Source: Pelodera strongyloides
Taxonomy: Eukaryota > Nematoda > Chromadorea > Rhabditida > Rhabditidae
Assembly (NCBI GenBank): GCA_036852015.1
Contig: JAANDG010000039.1
Location: 310,001-374,000 of the forward strand
DNA: 64,000 bases
Reading direction: 5' to 3'
A program made the translations under genes and the position numbers. The notes under the pieces are model-generated. The model was given only the letters and a program-made list of their open reading frames with translations. It searched no databases and was not told where the DNA came from. Positions 38,182 through 50,744 of this stretch are shown one piece after another. Positions within the stretch are counted from its first letter, which is position 1. Every line of letters starts with the position of its first letter.

Positions 38182-38871
38182 CTTCCAACTTCACTTCAAC
38201 TCTTCAACAATCAGCTAAAGGTCTGAAAACAGCGATCCGTCAAAGATAAAACTAAAACTGATTACAGGTAGAACAGATGGTAATCATGAAATCAACCAAA
38301 CCAATGCAATAGACTCGAGATACTGGTAAATGCGGACAATATCCGCGGATATCACAAAAAAACAGTTAAATTTCTTCAACAAACTTTTATAAAGAAAAAA
38401 ACATAAACAACAACAAAGAACGTGGAAAAAGAAGAACGGTTGGTGAACCATAACTTCAAACAAAACAACACCTTTTCCGCAAACAAATAACAAGCGGCTA
38501 AAAACAGGGGCAAATCCAAACTTATGAGAACTTGCAAGAAATCAATAAATTGTTACAAAACACTCGAGCACAAATCTAAACTTAGTCCATATGCCACTTT
38601 TGCTTATCATCCAAAGTGCCATACTACTATGAGATATACCATATACCTAACAACTTGGACGTCCCACAATGAGGAAACAAAAATAAATGGTCTCGGAGCC
38701 TCGGGGAAAAAATGATAGTAGAGAAGTAATTTCAATACGATTACATAAGTAATGTGTATTGCAGTTAACCAAATCACTCTGCTTGTATACTAGGTACTAA
38801 TATAGATTACCATAACAAAAAGTACACATAACTGGGAAAAAATGGAAACAGACATTTTGAAAGTTGAATAT

Positions 38872-41800
38872 TTAAAGATTCCTCGATACACCCTCTTTTG
38901 CTGCCTCGGTCCTCAGTTTGATCCATTTCAGATTGAATTGGTCTGCATCAGAAGCACTTAGTGACAGTGTGGCACGCTGAAAATTCGATCAAATTAAAAA
39001 TTATTTTGAATCCGAGCACTTGACGATGCTGCCAACAACTCTGATACAAGCTAACATCAAGATACTACCCGTCTGCACAAAATGAGCTTAGCTTCAACAT
39101 GCGGCCATGTGGATTACACGTCTTACAAGGTGATAGCCATAAAAAATGATGTTTACTTGGTGGGCAAATAGATTGGCATTGGTGATATGCTCATCCACAC
39201 GCATATACTATAACACACACACAAAAATACAAAACGAGATTCACGCAAGTATTTTCTGTTTTCATAAAATTCGTTCAAAACATAACCACTAAAGTACTCA
39301 CCTGATGCATTTCTCCAACCTTTTCTGGGGCAAATTTCATCAGGTATTCAATGTAGCCGAACCACGCATCGCAATCGTTTCTAAACAAATAGAAATAAAA
39401 TATACGAACAAGATAGGCTTGTTGTAATTCCCGGTACAATAGTTTCTCCCATCACATAGCGTACATTAGATAGAGGCATAGACGCATAGAGTTACTAAAC
39501 GAAGTACTTAAAAAGATTATCTAATAAAATTTGATAGTAAAAAATACCTATTCTCAGAAACGGCCGCATCCCATGCCTCAAGCACCAAACTGTGATCGAT
39601 AACTTCCCGTTGCAACTCCAATTCCGACATTTGTGCGTAGACACATGTACTAAAGATATGAACATACAATTAAGAAAACACTAGAGAATAGGAAAATAGG
39701 AATGTGGAAAAAATTGCGAATATATGCTTACAATAGGCGTTAGGGGGGGGGGGGGGCGGGGGCGGAGAGGGTTTCTTTTAAAAGCAGGCTTTCTAATTAG
39801 AGCGTGTGTCTGTCCTAAGAGACTTAAGGGAACGGTTTTACGCTCTTGTCATAAAGCGACTACAAAGGAAATGGAAATGGTTAAACTACTTTGGATGCGG
39901 TTCACTGGTTTTTCCGTGGGCCTGAGCACCTGGTGACCAATTCGTGACCAAGATAATATTTTTTTTAGAAAAAAAAAACATTTGGTGGCTAACGACGGTG
40001 TTTTTGTGGTTTCGGCAATTATTTCGTTTTCTTGTGTAAGTAAGAAACCTCCAACGCATGCGCATGGCACTATAATATAATAGTAGATCTCGAACCAACC
40101 TATTAGGTCGTTTTGAAATAAGTGTTCTCGATTCCCTCCTAACAAGATCCACATCCCCAGTCGCCTCCAAATAATTCAATCGAATGACTTTCAACTCCGA
40201 GGACACCTGGCGATCCGAAGTCACAATTCCTTGGTCAAAAACCTGAAGAAAGATTACTCAAAAGTAGCACAAGCTAAACTTACTATTACTAGCTTACTAC
40301 TTATGTAACTTAAAAATTAAAACACTTTCGTAGTTCGTAGAGCTCTTTCGTTATTCACGTAGGTTAAACTGCCATACATTTCCTAATAATTAGCATATGG
40401 TAGTGCGCGACAGTTTCGCACAGCTAATTAAAATAATACAAAGAATACCTTCTCAACAGTCTGTGGTCGATGTTGAATTGCAAAATCGATTGCCAATTTC
40501 CACAACGACAACTGCTCGGCTGACGGAACCTGCAATGAGTATATACACTGTATTGTATAATAGCGTACAATGCCGTAAAAAAGTGACTGAAAACTAGAAA
40601 CCTAAACTAACAAAAGCTCCACTGTACGAACAGTTAATTCACACAGTTCTCGGCGGTTCGGAACCCCGTGGTCAGAAATAGACGAAACACTTGTGGACCC
40701 CTTTGCCGTCATCCCGCATGCGCACTGCACAGAATATATGCTATCCCGCAGAATATATGATATGCTATCCCATTAACCCCACCCCGTGTCTCTTACTTTC
40801 TCCACCTTATTGTAACGTTTTGCCTTGAGCAACAAACAACTCTAATCGATGGCGGGTGCAAAAAAATGAGTATCAGAATACTCTGGCTTTTAAAGTCAAT
40901 GAAGAAAACAAAGAACAAAGACTAACCTTTTCAAAAGCCTCGTTAAATCGTGCAGCAATTTCACTTCTCTTCTTCTTCAATAATTCCGAATCCGTGACTT
41001 CGTCCAAAAGTCGCAGCTCAGCCGAGAGCAATGATTCCCACAATTTTGCGCAGTCCGAGTAGGCCGGAAATAAAAATTAATACTTACAATTAGTGAATCT
41101 TGACTTGACTAAGTCTTAGCAAATAGAAAATAATGTATGCCAAATGCCACATGCAGAGGAATGTCGTAAACTACTTTCTAAAAAGAAACAAGACTTTGCA
41201 CGCAACTTTGATGATAAGAAATTGGTCTACAACATAAAAAGAGTGTATGTAAAGCTCTGCTATTTTCCTTAAAGATGATATATGTTGAAAATAGAACAAA
41301 AGTGATGAATTAAAATAAATACGACCGCACTAGATCTTCCAAATAATCCAAATAGATGGGATAAATATAAAAGCCCAACCTGAATAGATATCAACATCAG
41401 ATCCCGTAATTGTTGCGCGTCTTCCGTTAGTTCACTATCGAATGAGAATGAGTCGACAACCTGAAATGTTATTATTCCAGTCCAAAACTGACATGATTCT
41501 TACAGCGAAAACCGGCCGGTTTTTGAAATTTGAAAAGCATCGTGAACAGTGGGGTCGATTTTTTATTCTAATTCATGCACTATTGCATATGCTACATAAG
41601 AAAAGAACGCAATGAACGCAGGTGTACTCGACGCGTTTCAAAAACCGGCCGGTATTTCGCTTTAAAGCAGTATTGTAGATACTTTAGGAAATTTGCATAC
41701 GATACGCATTTATTATGTATCCTATGCAAATTTTTGGTGCCTGTCCGAAGCTTCCGGCACCAAATTTACATACTATGATAGAAATGATGCAAATTTCAAA

Positions 41801-44800
41801 AAGTAGGCACTAGGCCAAAATACTGTTTTAAAAAAAATTAACAAAAAAGCGCGCCCAGATCCGCGGAACGATGTGCTAATAGGTAGAATACACATAATAA
41901 CTAAAAATAAAATAAACAGTAAGTAAGAAGATGGAAATAAAGAGTAAATAAATAAGTAAAATAGCTTACAATCAATGTATCTTCCAAATTAGCATATCCA
42001 TTCTTAATCATCTGTCGTCTGGCTTTTTGAACTTCCAATTTTGCGCCATCTAAACATTTTGCTTGAACATAAAAAAAACGAGCGACGAGCCTTAATTAAC
42101 TGCAGTGAGTCAGGGCGCAAACGTAAATCTCGTCGGGAAATCTTTTCCGAAACTCTCTTTCACTACGTACGACACGTTTCTGACACGATCTCGACGGACT
42201 TACGCTATGTAGTTTCCAAAATTAATATACCCAAATTAAGGGTTTCAGATTTAAATAACCAACCTCCACCAACAGCGTCGCAATATTCTATGAACATCCT
42301 GTACATCTTTTCCGTGTTCACCACTTCCAATGCCTTTGCAAATGCGTCCCAAGTGTCCTGAACAAAAAGTATACGTAAATTCGCCACTACTATATTACAA
42401 AGTTAGTGCGCGAGAACAAAATCTGAAGAACACAGTAACCGCTCCACATTGATGCTCTTTGATTCAATTAGCTGGGTTTATTAACATTCCTCGAAATTAA
42501 GGGAAATTGTTAGATCTGTAATAACGGAAATCTACAAGCTGAACCCACATTGACACACTGATATCGACTGAATCCACTACAAAAGTAAAATCAGGAAAAC
42601 AAGGATCGCAAGGCAAAATGAAAAAAATCGAAACTCACCACATCTGATTCTTCACTTTCCTTCTGAATCAAAGCCAGGCGAGCATATTCTGCAGTTCCGG
42701 GTTCAGTAAACTAAAATTTATAATTTCTTTCTTCTTGAACGAGGATTTTGAAAAACCACAGCTTAACTTAGAAAACGGTAGGGGTGGGTCTAGCAGGACA
42801 AAGCGAAAGTATCAATATATTGGTAAAACTAACCTGATTGAGTTCTTCGTATAGCTGAGCTTCAAGCTTCTTTGCTGGTTCTCCGGCTTCCCGCGCGGAG
42901 CGCCACATCATCAAGTACAGCTCTACAAAAAGAGCCGTGGTGAAGGAAGTTGTGATGAAATATAACACACAAACCTGGGCATAAACCTCGCCGGTGAGTT
43001 CGGAGGTGGTTCGTGAAATTTGTTTATTTGTGGTACGTTTCTTATGTGTTAGTTTCTCGTACCATCTCCGAGCTTTCCCATGTCTAGTATTCTAATTACG
43101 GCGGTGGCTCGGGTTCGCCAGCGAGCTTGCCGGCGGACTTTGGCTACGACACAAACGTAAGCTAAACAAAACAAGAACAGAACAGTATGTAATAGTCCAA
43201 CGTCTACTTCACTCACGTACTACATTACTATCAGATACAGATACAACGAAGGCGAATAAACCCATCACTAAAGAAACTATTGAATACTAACCCGCCAATC
43301 GAGAACGATCTTCGATTGCTTTTCTGGCTTGCGAAATAACAATTTCCGCCACTTTAAACTGCATCACTTCATCGGGCGTTTCTTTGATCGATGCTTGTTC
43401 AAGCTAAACTGACAATAATAAGTAAAAGATGAGCAAGGACAAACAACCTAGCAAATAAAAATTAGAGCAGGGATGATAAGGAAAAGAACATATTCAGGCA
43501 TGTTGCATCAGGCTATAAATCTATGCGTAAAATTACGCATCAACCATCTCGGGATTGGCTTTGACCATCTGCGGAGGCAAATGCAAATATCTAGATTTGG
43601 GGTGAAACGTATCAGTGGTAATTTACGGTTCGACTCTCAACTAAGCAACCATCTCCGAAATTACGCATGGAAATTATAGCCTGTGTTGCATTCTCAATTA
43701 TGATTATTATGAAAAAGAAAAGTCGATGATCTACTTGTCTTTTTCAGTAGATGTGAAAACAGCATCACACAACAAGCAGAAAGGACGTCTTCAGTTTTCT
43801 CCCATCTCGAGACAGTGCCAGCCCTCTTATTCTAATGCAGGACTGTACACGACTTACACCACAAATTTAATGTTAGTCATGAACAAAAAAAGCAATCAAA
43901 AGATAAAAAAATGCGCAAATACACAAAAACCCACCTCCATTTGTCTCTCTGTTTCCAGTTCTTCAGCAGTCATTCCTCGCTTGTCATCTTTCCGTGGTTT
44001 CCACGTTTTCAGAAATAGAAGACGATCTTGCATTCTGAAAAATAAAAATAAAACTGCAAGTTAAAAGTAAAAAAAGAATAAAGTAAACAACTTATAAGTT
44101 CGAATATCGAGAGAGACAGAGAGAAAGGACATCCAGCCGATTTTGAAAGAATTCAACAAAAATAAAAACATGGAAACTCACTTTTTGACAAAAAGCACCT
44201 CGACCTTGAACAAAGAAGCCCAGTACTTGATTTCCTTATTATCAAGACGTAGTGCCAACTGAAGAGCAGTTCTTGCATTCTCCACTGAGTTATTCTCGGT
44301 GAATTCCCACTCGGCAGCCTCACATCGAATATCGACATTGCGGAAGTTGAACTGAAACAAACAATGAATGAATATAATAATAATTTATTAAGCATAAAGA
44401 AAATTAAAGAAATCAATGTAACATGCTGGATATTTACGACACAGCCACAACGTTAAATTGAATTTTAGGCAAGGGGTCCGTCCACATAGGGCTTCGTTCT
44501 CTGAGGATTGTGGTGATCATTTTATCGCGTGCGGGATCAGAATGGATAGCAAAACGTGGAATAAACAGATACATACGAACATTCCACTGGCACAAACACC
44601 CACGAAATAAGTTATTTGTTGTGGATGTTGATCGAATAAGTCACTACTCACCTGAATGAGCATTGCGAAGGCCTCTGAACAATGTCTGCGCAGGTGTTCC
44701 TTCTTGAAGAAATCCAGAGCTTCACGCCAAACTGTCATATTGCCCTAAAATAGGAAACATATAAGAAAGTAGCTTGCTGTTCCAAAAATAAGAACATCGA

Positions 44801-45364
44801 ACCACAAAGATGATCTCTCAAAGGTGCTCAGATAATTTTTTTGTTTAGGCAATAAAACGACAAACCTTAAATCGAATGACACACTTCATGTAGAGACCGG
44901 AAATTTTCTCGAGGAGCGGCTTTTCGATTGTTTTAAATCTGTGTTTGAAGTCCAGCGTCTTTCTGCGCTTCTTGATCAATTTAAGAAGATCCTTCATGTA
45001 CTCAACATAGTGTAAGTAGTCGACGACACGCTTTTCCTGAAAACATTTTTCGTAAACAAGCCCACCGACGTTGAAAAGGAAAGTGCAAAAGTTAAAAAAA
45101 ATGTTATAAAGAGTACCGGGTGATATCAAACGAATCCGCAGAAACGGTGCACCGGAGACCAGTTCATTTCTGAAGCCGGACATACTATCGTTTAATTTAC
45201 GAGTGAAGGAGTCTTAAACTCACCGGTTTGCGCAAACGATATTCATACCGACGAATCTGCTTGGTTAGATGTGTGACCTCGTCGGGTTGAAGAAGTTCCA
45301 CATTGACTAGTTCTTCGATCAATGGCAAAAGTTCTTCAACTTGTAACTCAACAAACTCGGCCAT
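38872..45364 (-). CDS. UTP6: UTP6, U3 snoRNP/SSU processome HAT-repeat protein
   Basis: Nucleolar UTP-B component needed for 18S rRNA maturation. The start ATG (45364) lies 2 bp after a CATTTCAG acceptor. The N-terminus MAEFVELQVEELLPLIEELV to HLTKQIRRYEYRLRKP matches the family. Next is DYLHYVEYMKDLLKLIKKRR (about 44870-45038), then MTVWREALDFFKKEHLRRHC (about 44652-44744). HAT-type repeats follow, including FNFRNVDIRCEAAEWEFTEN (about 44180-44353), TWDAFAKALEVVNTEKMYRM (about 42266-42361) and SLWKLAIDFAIQHRPQTVEK (about 40449-40530). The C-terminal exons give DAWFGYIEYLMKFAPEKVGE (about 39303-39378) and RATLSLSASDADQFNLKWIK, ending at 38872. The exon at about 40925-41055 (LWESLLSAELRLLDEV) reads as an authentic HAT repeat but lacks an AG acceptor at its expected start. 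A MITE lies at 41503-41661. Confidence 0.9.
41503..41661. mobile_element. MITE-like element with CCGGCCGG-containing inverted ends
   Basis: In a UTP6 intron, AGCGAAAACCGGCCGGTTTT (with TGAAA) at the left and its near-complement TTTCAAAAACCGGCCGGTAT (with TTCGCT) at the right enclose about 110 bp. Arms are about 25 bp with one mismatch. No coding capacity or clear target duplication. Confidence 0.65.
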
Positions 45365-46131
45365 TACTGAAATGCACAGATCTCAAACAAGATAATGAAA
45401 ACGCAAGAGTATGATACAGCGATACATGGTTTACAAGGTTCCGCAGGCGCAAGACCCGGCTTCACAACAAGTAACACAACAAAAAAACAGTCGCAAAGGG
45501 AAATGACTCGCTGCGCTGTTTTGGTTTTGAAAAAAGAAGAGAACTTCCGCGAAGCGCGAATCGAAGACCCCGCGCGAGAAAATGCAATGAAAATGCACCC
45601 TTTGTGCACAAGAAAAAGAGCGCAAAATCTCGACGCGATTAAGTGTACTGTAGCGATATAGCGTACATTTCTGAGAGACATTTAACGTCACATAAAATTG
45701 TGCTACATTGCGGTATTCGTGCATTTATTATCGTATTCGAATTGTGTGCGACCGGCGCTCCCGCCTCCCGCCTCCCCATACGATACGTTGCCTTATGAGT
45801 ATTTAACTCCAGTTTCGCGGGGCCGAAACACCTCAAAAAATCATTCAGCGCGGCTTTCACTTTCCATAAAGAACCTCATTGAAAAACTCGCTACAAAAAT
45901 TGAAGTGACCATTGACAAAGTGACCATTGCCCTGGCCCTGAATGCGAACAAGAAGCCCGACTACTCGACAAAGACGTATTATTTCCCCACTGGTGTTTCT
46001 TTATACGTGCGGGTTTACGCTTTTTATACTTATGCATTCAATTGTAATCTCGCATACAATACAGTGTACTGCTCATTTTCAGGCTCTGGAAGCTCCGATG
46101 CCAGTGCTCGGCGTCTCTGTTTTTGATAAAG
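45365..46131. promoter_or_regulatory. Divergent upstream region of UTP6 and the Arg/Ser-Lys-rich gene
   Basis: A 767-bp interval between two divergent start codons. Several frames are open across it, but no exon with a family signature was found. A GCTCATTTTCAG acceptor at about 46082 precedes the rightward start at 46132, so part of the interval is probably a 5'UTR intron or outron. No core promoter element is clear. Confidence 0.45.
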
Positions 46132-46565
46132 ATGGAAGTGAAGGAAGAAAACAATGGAAGCTCGGATCGAAAGAGAACACGCAGGAGTATAAGTAGATCA
46201 CGATCCCGTGATAGAAGGGGCCATTATGGGAGATATGAGAAGAAAGGTAAGCTTGAATTTCCTTGTTTTTGTGTGTGCGTGTCTGTGTGTGTGGCAGGGC
46301 CTAAATCAGTGCATCAAATCAATAATCACAGAATGTATCAACCAGCCTCGGAGATTATTGCAAGGATAGATTGAGGACGAATATCACATTTACGCGCCTA
46401 ATGCCTCATCACCGAAATTCGCTTCTCCGATCGAAGGATATTATTTTGTTTGCAGGTCGTCAATCCGAGCATCGTTTTTCTACGTCTTCACGGCGTGCAG
46501 GTCCACCACAGAAAAAGAGCGCTCTGGATGAAATCAGGGAAGTGGAGGAACGAAGAAAGGAAAAA

Positions 46566-46602
<37 letters not shown>

Positions 46603-49448
46603 AAAAAAAACTACTGGATGTACCCAGGATTAAGGTACCATATCAATTCTTATTAGATGTGTAATTATACTGCGCATCTTAGCTCTTTTCGACATTTCCA
46701 AACCCCGTTTTCAGTCAGAGGCGTTTGTGTTTTCTTTGTTGGCCACGAAGTGTCGTTTTTAGCACGGCGATTGCGAAGCAATTATTCGTTCTATGGTTTA
46801 TAGTTTGTGCATTTTAGGTAGTGACAAAAAAATTGGGTGACGACTACTATAAGGCTAAGGGAGTTTCGTTTGTTCCCACTCCACGTAGAAAGGAGGAAGC
46901 AGATCAACAAATCCTGTACGTTTCATAATTGCATCACTTCGTTGAAACTAGTAGGAGTTTGAGGTTAGGCATATTTTGAGGGGCATTGGCGCTGCTTGAG
47001 TTCTTGAGTTTTAGGCATTGTTTGATCAACTCCGAGAACCGCCGCTTCTCAGGGAATTGGCATTGGAGCAGCTTGAGTTTTTGGCGTTGTTTGAGAGTGA
47101 ACTTTGTATTTGTTTGAGCTTAGAAATATGTTGAGACTTGGGGTGCTCCCTTATTCAACTCCGAGAACCGCCGCTTCCCGGGGAATTGGCATTGGAGCAG
47201 CTTGAGTTTTTGGCATTGTTTGAGGGTGAACTTTGTATTTGTTTGTGCTTAGAAATATGTTGAGACTTGATGTGCTCCCTTGTTCAACTCCGAGAACCGC
47301 CGCTTCTCGGGGAATTGGCATTGGAGCAGCTTGAGTTTTGGCATTGTTTGAGAGTGAACTTTGTATTTGTTTGAACGTATATGTTGAGACTTGAGGTGCT
47401 CCCTTGTTCAACTCCGAGAACCGCCGCTTCTCGGGGAATTGGCATTGGAGCAGCTTGAGTTTTTGGCATTGTTTGAGAGTGAACTTTGTATTTGTTTGAA
47501 CGTATATGTTGAGACTTGAGGTGCTCCCTTATTCAACTCCGAGAACCGCCGCTTCCCGGGGAATTGGCATTGGAGCAGCTTGAGTTTTTGGCATTGTTTG
47601 AGGGTGAACTTTGTATTTGTTTGATGCTTAGAAATATGTTGAGACTTGATGTGCTCCCTTGTTCAACTCCGAGAACCGCCGCTTCTCGGGGAATTGGCAT
47701 TGGAGCAGCTTGAGTTTTTGGCATTGTTTGAGGGTGAACTTTGTATTTGTTTGTGCTTAGAAATATGTTGAGACTTGATGTGCTCCCTTGTTCAACTCCG
47801 AGAACCGCCGCTTCTCGGGGAATTGGCATTGGAGCAGCTTGAGTTTTTGGCATTGTTTGAGAGTGAACTTTGTATTTGTTTGTACGTATATGTTGAGACT
47901 TGGGGTGCTCCCTTGTTCAACTCCGAGAACCGCCGCTTCTCGGGGAATTGGCATTGGAGCAGCTTGAGTTTTTGGCATTGTTTGAGAGTGAACTTTGCAT
48001 TTGTTTGAACGTATATGTTGAGACTTGAGGTGCTCCCTTGTTCAACTCCGAGAACCGCCGCTTCTCGGGGAATTGGCATTGGAGCAGCTTGAGTTTTTGG
48101 CATTGTTTGAGGGTGAACTTTGTATTTGTTTGAGCTTAGAAATATGTTGAGACTTGGGGTGCTCCCTTGTTCAACTCCGAGAACCGCCGCTTCTCGGGGA
48201 ATTGGCATTGGAGCAGCTTGAGTTTTTGGCATTGTTTGAGAGTGAACTTTGCATTTGTTTGAACGTATATGTTGAGACTTGAGGTGCTCCCTTGTTCAAC
48301 TCCGAGAACCGCCGCTTCTCGGGGAATTGGCATTGGAGCAGCTTGAGTTTTTGGCATTGTTTGAGGGTGAACTTTGTATTTGTTTGTGCTTAGAAATATG
48401 TTGAGACTTGATGTGCTCCCTTGTTCAACTCCGAGAACCGCCGCTTCTCGGGGAATTGGCATTGGAGCAGCTTGAGTTTTTGGCATTGTTTGAGAGTGAA
48501 CTTTGTATTTGTTTGAACTTAGTAATATGTTGAGACTTGGGGTGCTCCCTTGTTCAACTCCGAGAACCGCCGCTTCTCGGGGAATTGGCATTGGAGCAGC
48601 TTGAGTTTTTGGCATTGTTTGAGGATGAACTTTGTATTTGTTTGAGCTTAGAAATATGTTGAAACTTGGGGTGCTCCCTTGTTCAACTCCGAGAACCGCC
48701 GCTTCTCGGGGAATTGGCATTGGAGCAGCTTGAGTTTTTGGCATTGTTTGAGGGTGAACTTTGTATTTGTTTGAGCTTAGAAATATGTTGAGACTTGGGG
48801 TGCTCCCTTGTTCAACTCCGAGAACCGCCGCTTCTCGAGGAATTGGCATTGGAGCAGCTTGAGTTTTTGGCATTGTTTGAGGGTGAACGTTGACAGTCGA
48901 GATGCATCTGAGATTTAGTTATTATGTTTTGGGTTTAGTTAGAAGTAGGATACAGAGCGAGTTAGTACTTTGCCGTTTTTGTTCTGCTATTCTTTGTTTT
49001 CATTGACTTCATTGGACGATGAGGCTTCGATGCATCTTCTCGACGTAAGATCCCATCCCGTTTGTCGCCAATGAGGAATCCCATCTGCTGCTGCATAGTA
49101 TTGGTTTGTGTGCACCATTATTAGATTTTATGAAAATTTCTTTGCAACACTGAGTGACACGTTTAGTAGTTTACTTCCAAGTGTGTGTGTTGAACAGAAA
49201 GCTCAAAAAGAGCTCTGACGTATTTTTTGAAATGAAATTTCACGGTTGCTTTCTTATAGCAAAATAACGAACTTTATGTTCTGCTTGTCATTTAGGCATC
49301 TGAAAATATGGACTACAGACGTAAGCGGTCTTCGTTTCTCTCCACACTTCCGGAGCCTTTTCGAACTTTCCTCCAAAATGGTGTGTTCTACCCTTCAAAA
49401 GCAGTCGAATTCTGGACACAATGTAGAAGATTTCATTATTTAAGCTAG
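46132..49448 (+). CDS. Unrecognised Arg/Ser- and Lys-rich nuclear-type protein, about 182 residues
   Basis: Four exons with consistent phases: 46132-46246, 46456-46634, 46818-46919 and 49296-49448. The N-terminus MEVKEENNGSSDRKRTRRSI continues into SRSRSRDRRGHYGRY, typical of splicing-associated or nuclear RNA-binding proteins. Exon 2 has SALDEIREVEERRKEKQ followed by a lysine run encoded by a 35-base A tract. Exon 3 reads KKLGDDYYKAKGVSFVPTPR and exon 4 MDYRRKRSSFLSTLPEPFRT to FYPSKAVEFWTQ. The last junction uses a weak GTTTCA donor; an upstream GTACGT donor would change frame, so the C-terminus is less certain. No family is recognised. The 2.4-kb last intron contains the 125-129-bp minisatellite. 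Confidence 0.55.
46990..48890. repeat. Minisatellite, about 15 units of 123-131 bp
   Basis: Fifteen near-identical tandem units in the last intron of the Arg/Ser-Lys-rich gene. Each begins near TTCAACTCCGAGAACCGCCG and contains ggaattggcattggagcagc, ttgagtttttggcattg and a variable segment (gtttgaacgtatatg or gcttagaaatatg). The segment CCGAGAACCGCCGCTTCTCGG in each unit is self-complementary. Units of 129 bp keep an open frame on the minus strand, giving repeated QAAPMPIPREAAVLGVEQGS. Other units shift that frame, so coding is unlikely. Confidence 0.95.
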
Positions 49449-49502
49449 AATTGTATATTACCATTTCGTTTTCATTTGGATTTGTACCGACTGGGTAGAT
49501 TG
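49449..49502. other. Short spacer, nothing identified
   Basis: AT-rich sequence after the stop of the Arg/Ser-Lys-rich gene; no signal beyond possible 3'UTR. Confidence 0.4.
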
Positions 49503-50053
49503 AAGAACACTACCCCTTTTTGAAAAATATTATCCCATGCAAAATAATACCCCCATTTTACAAAATACCACCTCCCCCCCCTGTCTTTACAAAATACTAC
49601 CCCTTTCTAGTGGGGTAGTGTTCTTCAATTGGTGCGGTAGTTATTTTCAATGGTGGGGTAGTCATATTCAATTGGTGGGGTAGTATTTTGTAATTTTCCC
49701 AAGGGGTAGTAAAAGCCAATGGGTGGGGGTAATATTTTGTAAGAAGGGATAGTATTTTCACATGTAGGGGGTAGCGTAATTCAAGATTACCCTAGGAATC
49801 ACCCTAGGTATGACTGGTTTGAAGATCACTACCCCGCCATTGAAGAACACTACCCCTCTATGAAGAACACTACCCCTTTCTTACAATTTACTACCCCTCG
49901 ACTGGGGTGATAAAATGTCAAAAGGGGTAGTGTTCTTCAATGGTGGGGTAGTACTTTGCATGTTGCAAAATGCTACCCCCATACATGTGGGGGTAGCTTA
50001 TTTCAAATTTGGGTAGTATTCTTCAGTGGGGTAGTATTCTTCAATTTTACCCA
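49503..50053. repeat. Palindromic array of ACTACCCC / GGGGTAGT units
   Basis: About 25 short units built on gaagaacactacccc and its complement ggggtagtgttcttcaa. They run in the order ACTACCCC (49503-49610), GGGGTAGT (49611-49790), ACTACCCC (49826-49905), GGGGTAGT (49914-50053), forming two adjacent large imperfect palindromes. Confidence 0.85.
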
Positions 50054-50318
50054 TGTTTTGTTGGTTCTTCACTGCTACAGATCTACAGATATGATTCCGT
50101 ACGTACATACACACGAAGCTATTGCATGGAAACGAGTGTATTTCTCTATCCATATAAACATTTATTCTTTAGAGCATAGCTTCTTTGCGAGGACTCTGTG
50201 AGGAGTCACGTTTGTCGGTCTGGCGGTGGAATTCTTCGGAGAACAACGATAAGGCTCCATGTGTGTCTTGCATATTTATGTATAATTAATACCGGTTAAT
50301 TATTTAATAATTTATATC

Positions 50319-50437
50319 GGGGCGAAGAATCGGGGCGAAACCCGGCCTTGTTCCCCGATTATTTGTGGTCGGGGCGAAATCGGGACGTGATCGGGCTTTT
50401 TGAGTTTTTTTTTAAAGAATCGGGGCGAAATCGTTTT
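50319..50437. repeat. Degenerate GAATCGGGGCGAAA repeat
   Basis: Six copies of a CGGGGCGAAATCGG-type motif at irregular spacing in an intergenic region. Confidence 0.75.

Positions 50438-50471
<34 letters not shown>
50438..50471. repeat. Poly-T tract (about 31 T)
   Basis: A homopolymer of about 31 T, interrupted once near its left end. It abuts the GGGGCGAAA repeat. Confidence 0.9.
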
Positions 50472-50744
50472 CACTTTCCTGTGTACCGTACACCTGTGCA
50501 ATAATCAATCGCGCGACAATTTCTCGGCTGCTATCGCACCGGCGCGACCTATGAAAACAACAAACTGAACGACTAATTGAGCCACAACAATAGTTGAGCC
50601 ATGCAAAATAATTTTTTCGGCAGTGTGGCTGGCATCATATTGGAAAGGAATGCAAAGCTCAGCTTACACTTATTCTACTCATAATGCTGACCATGATTCA
50701 TACTGATGATGACCATTATGATGATGATCATGTTAGTACTAGAG

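Noticed and set aside
47151..48873. Minus-strand repetitive frames (QAAPMPIPREAAVLGVEQGS repeats) as a repeat protein gene
   Set aside because: They derive from the minisatellite; unit-length variants break the frame repeatedly and there is no start, splice or flanking coding context. Kept only as a curiosity of the array.
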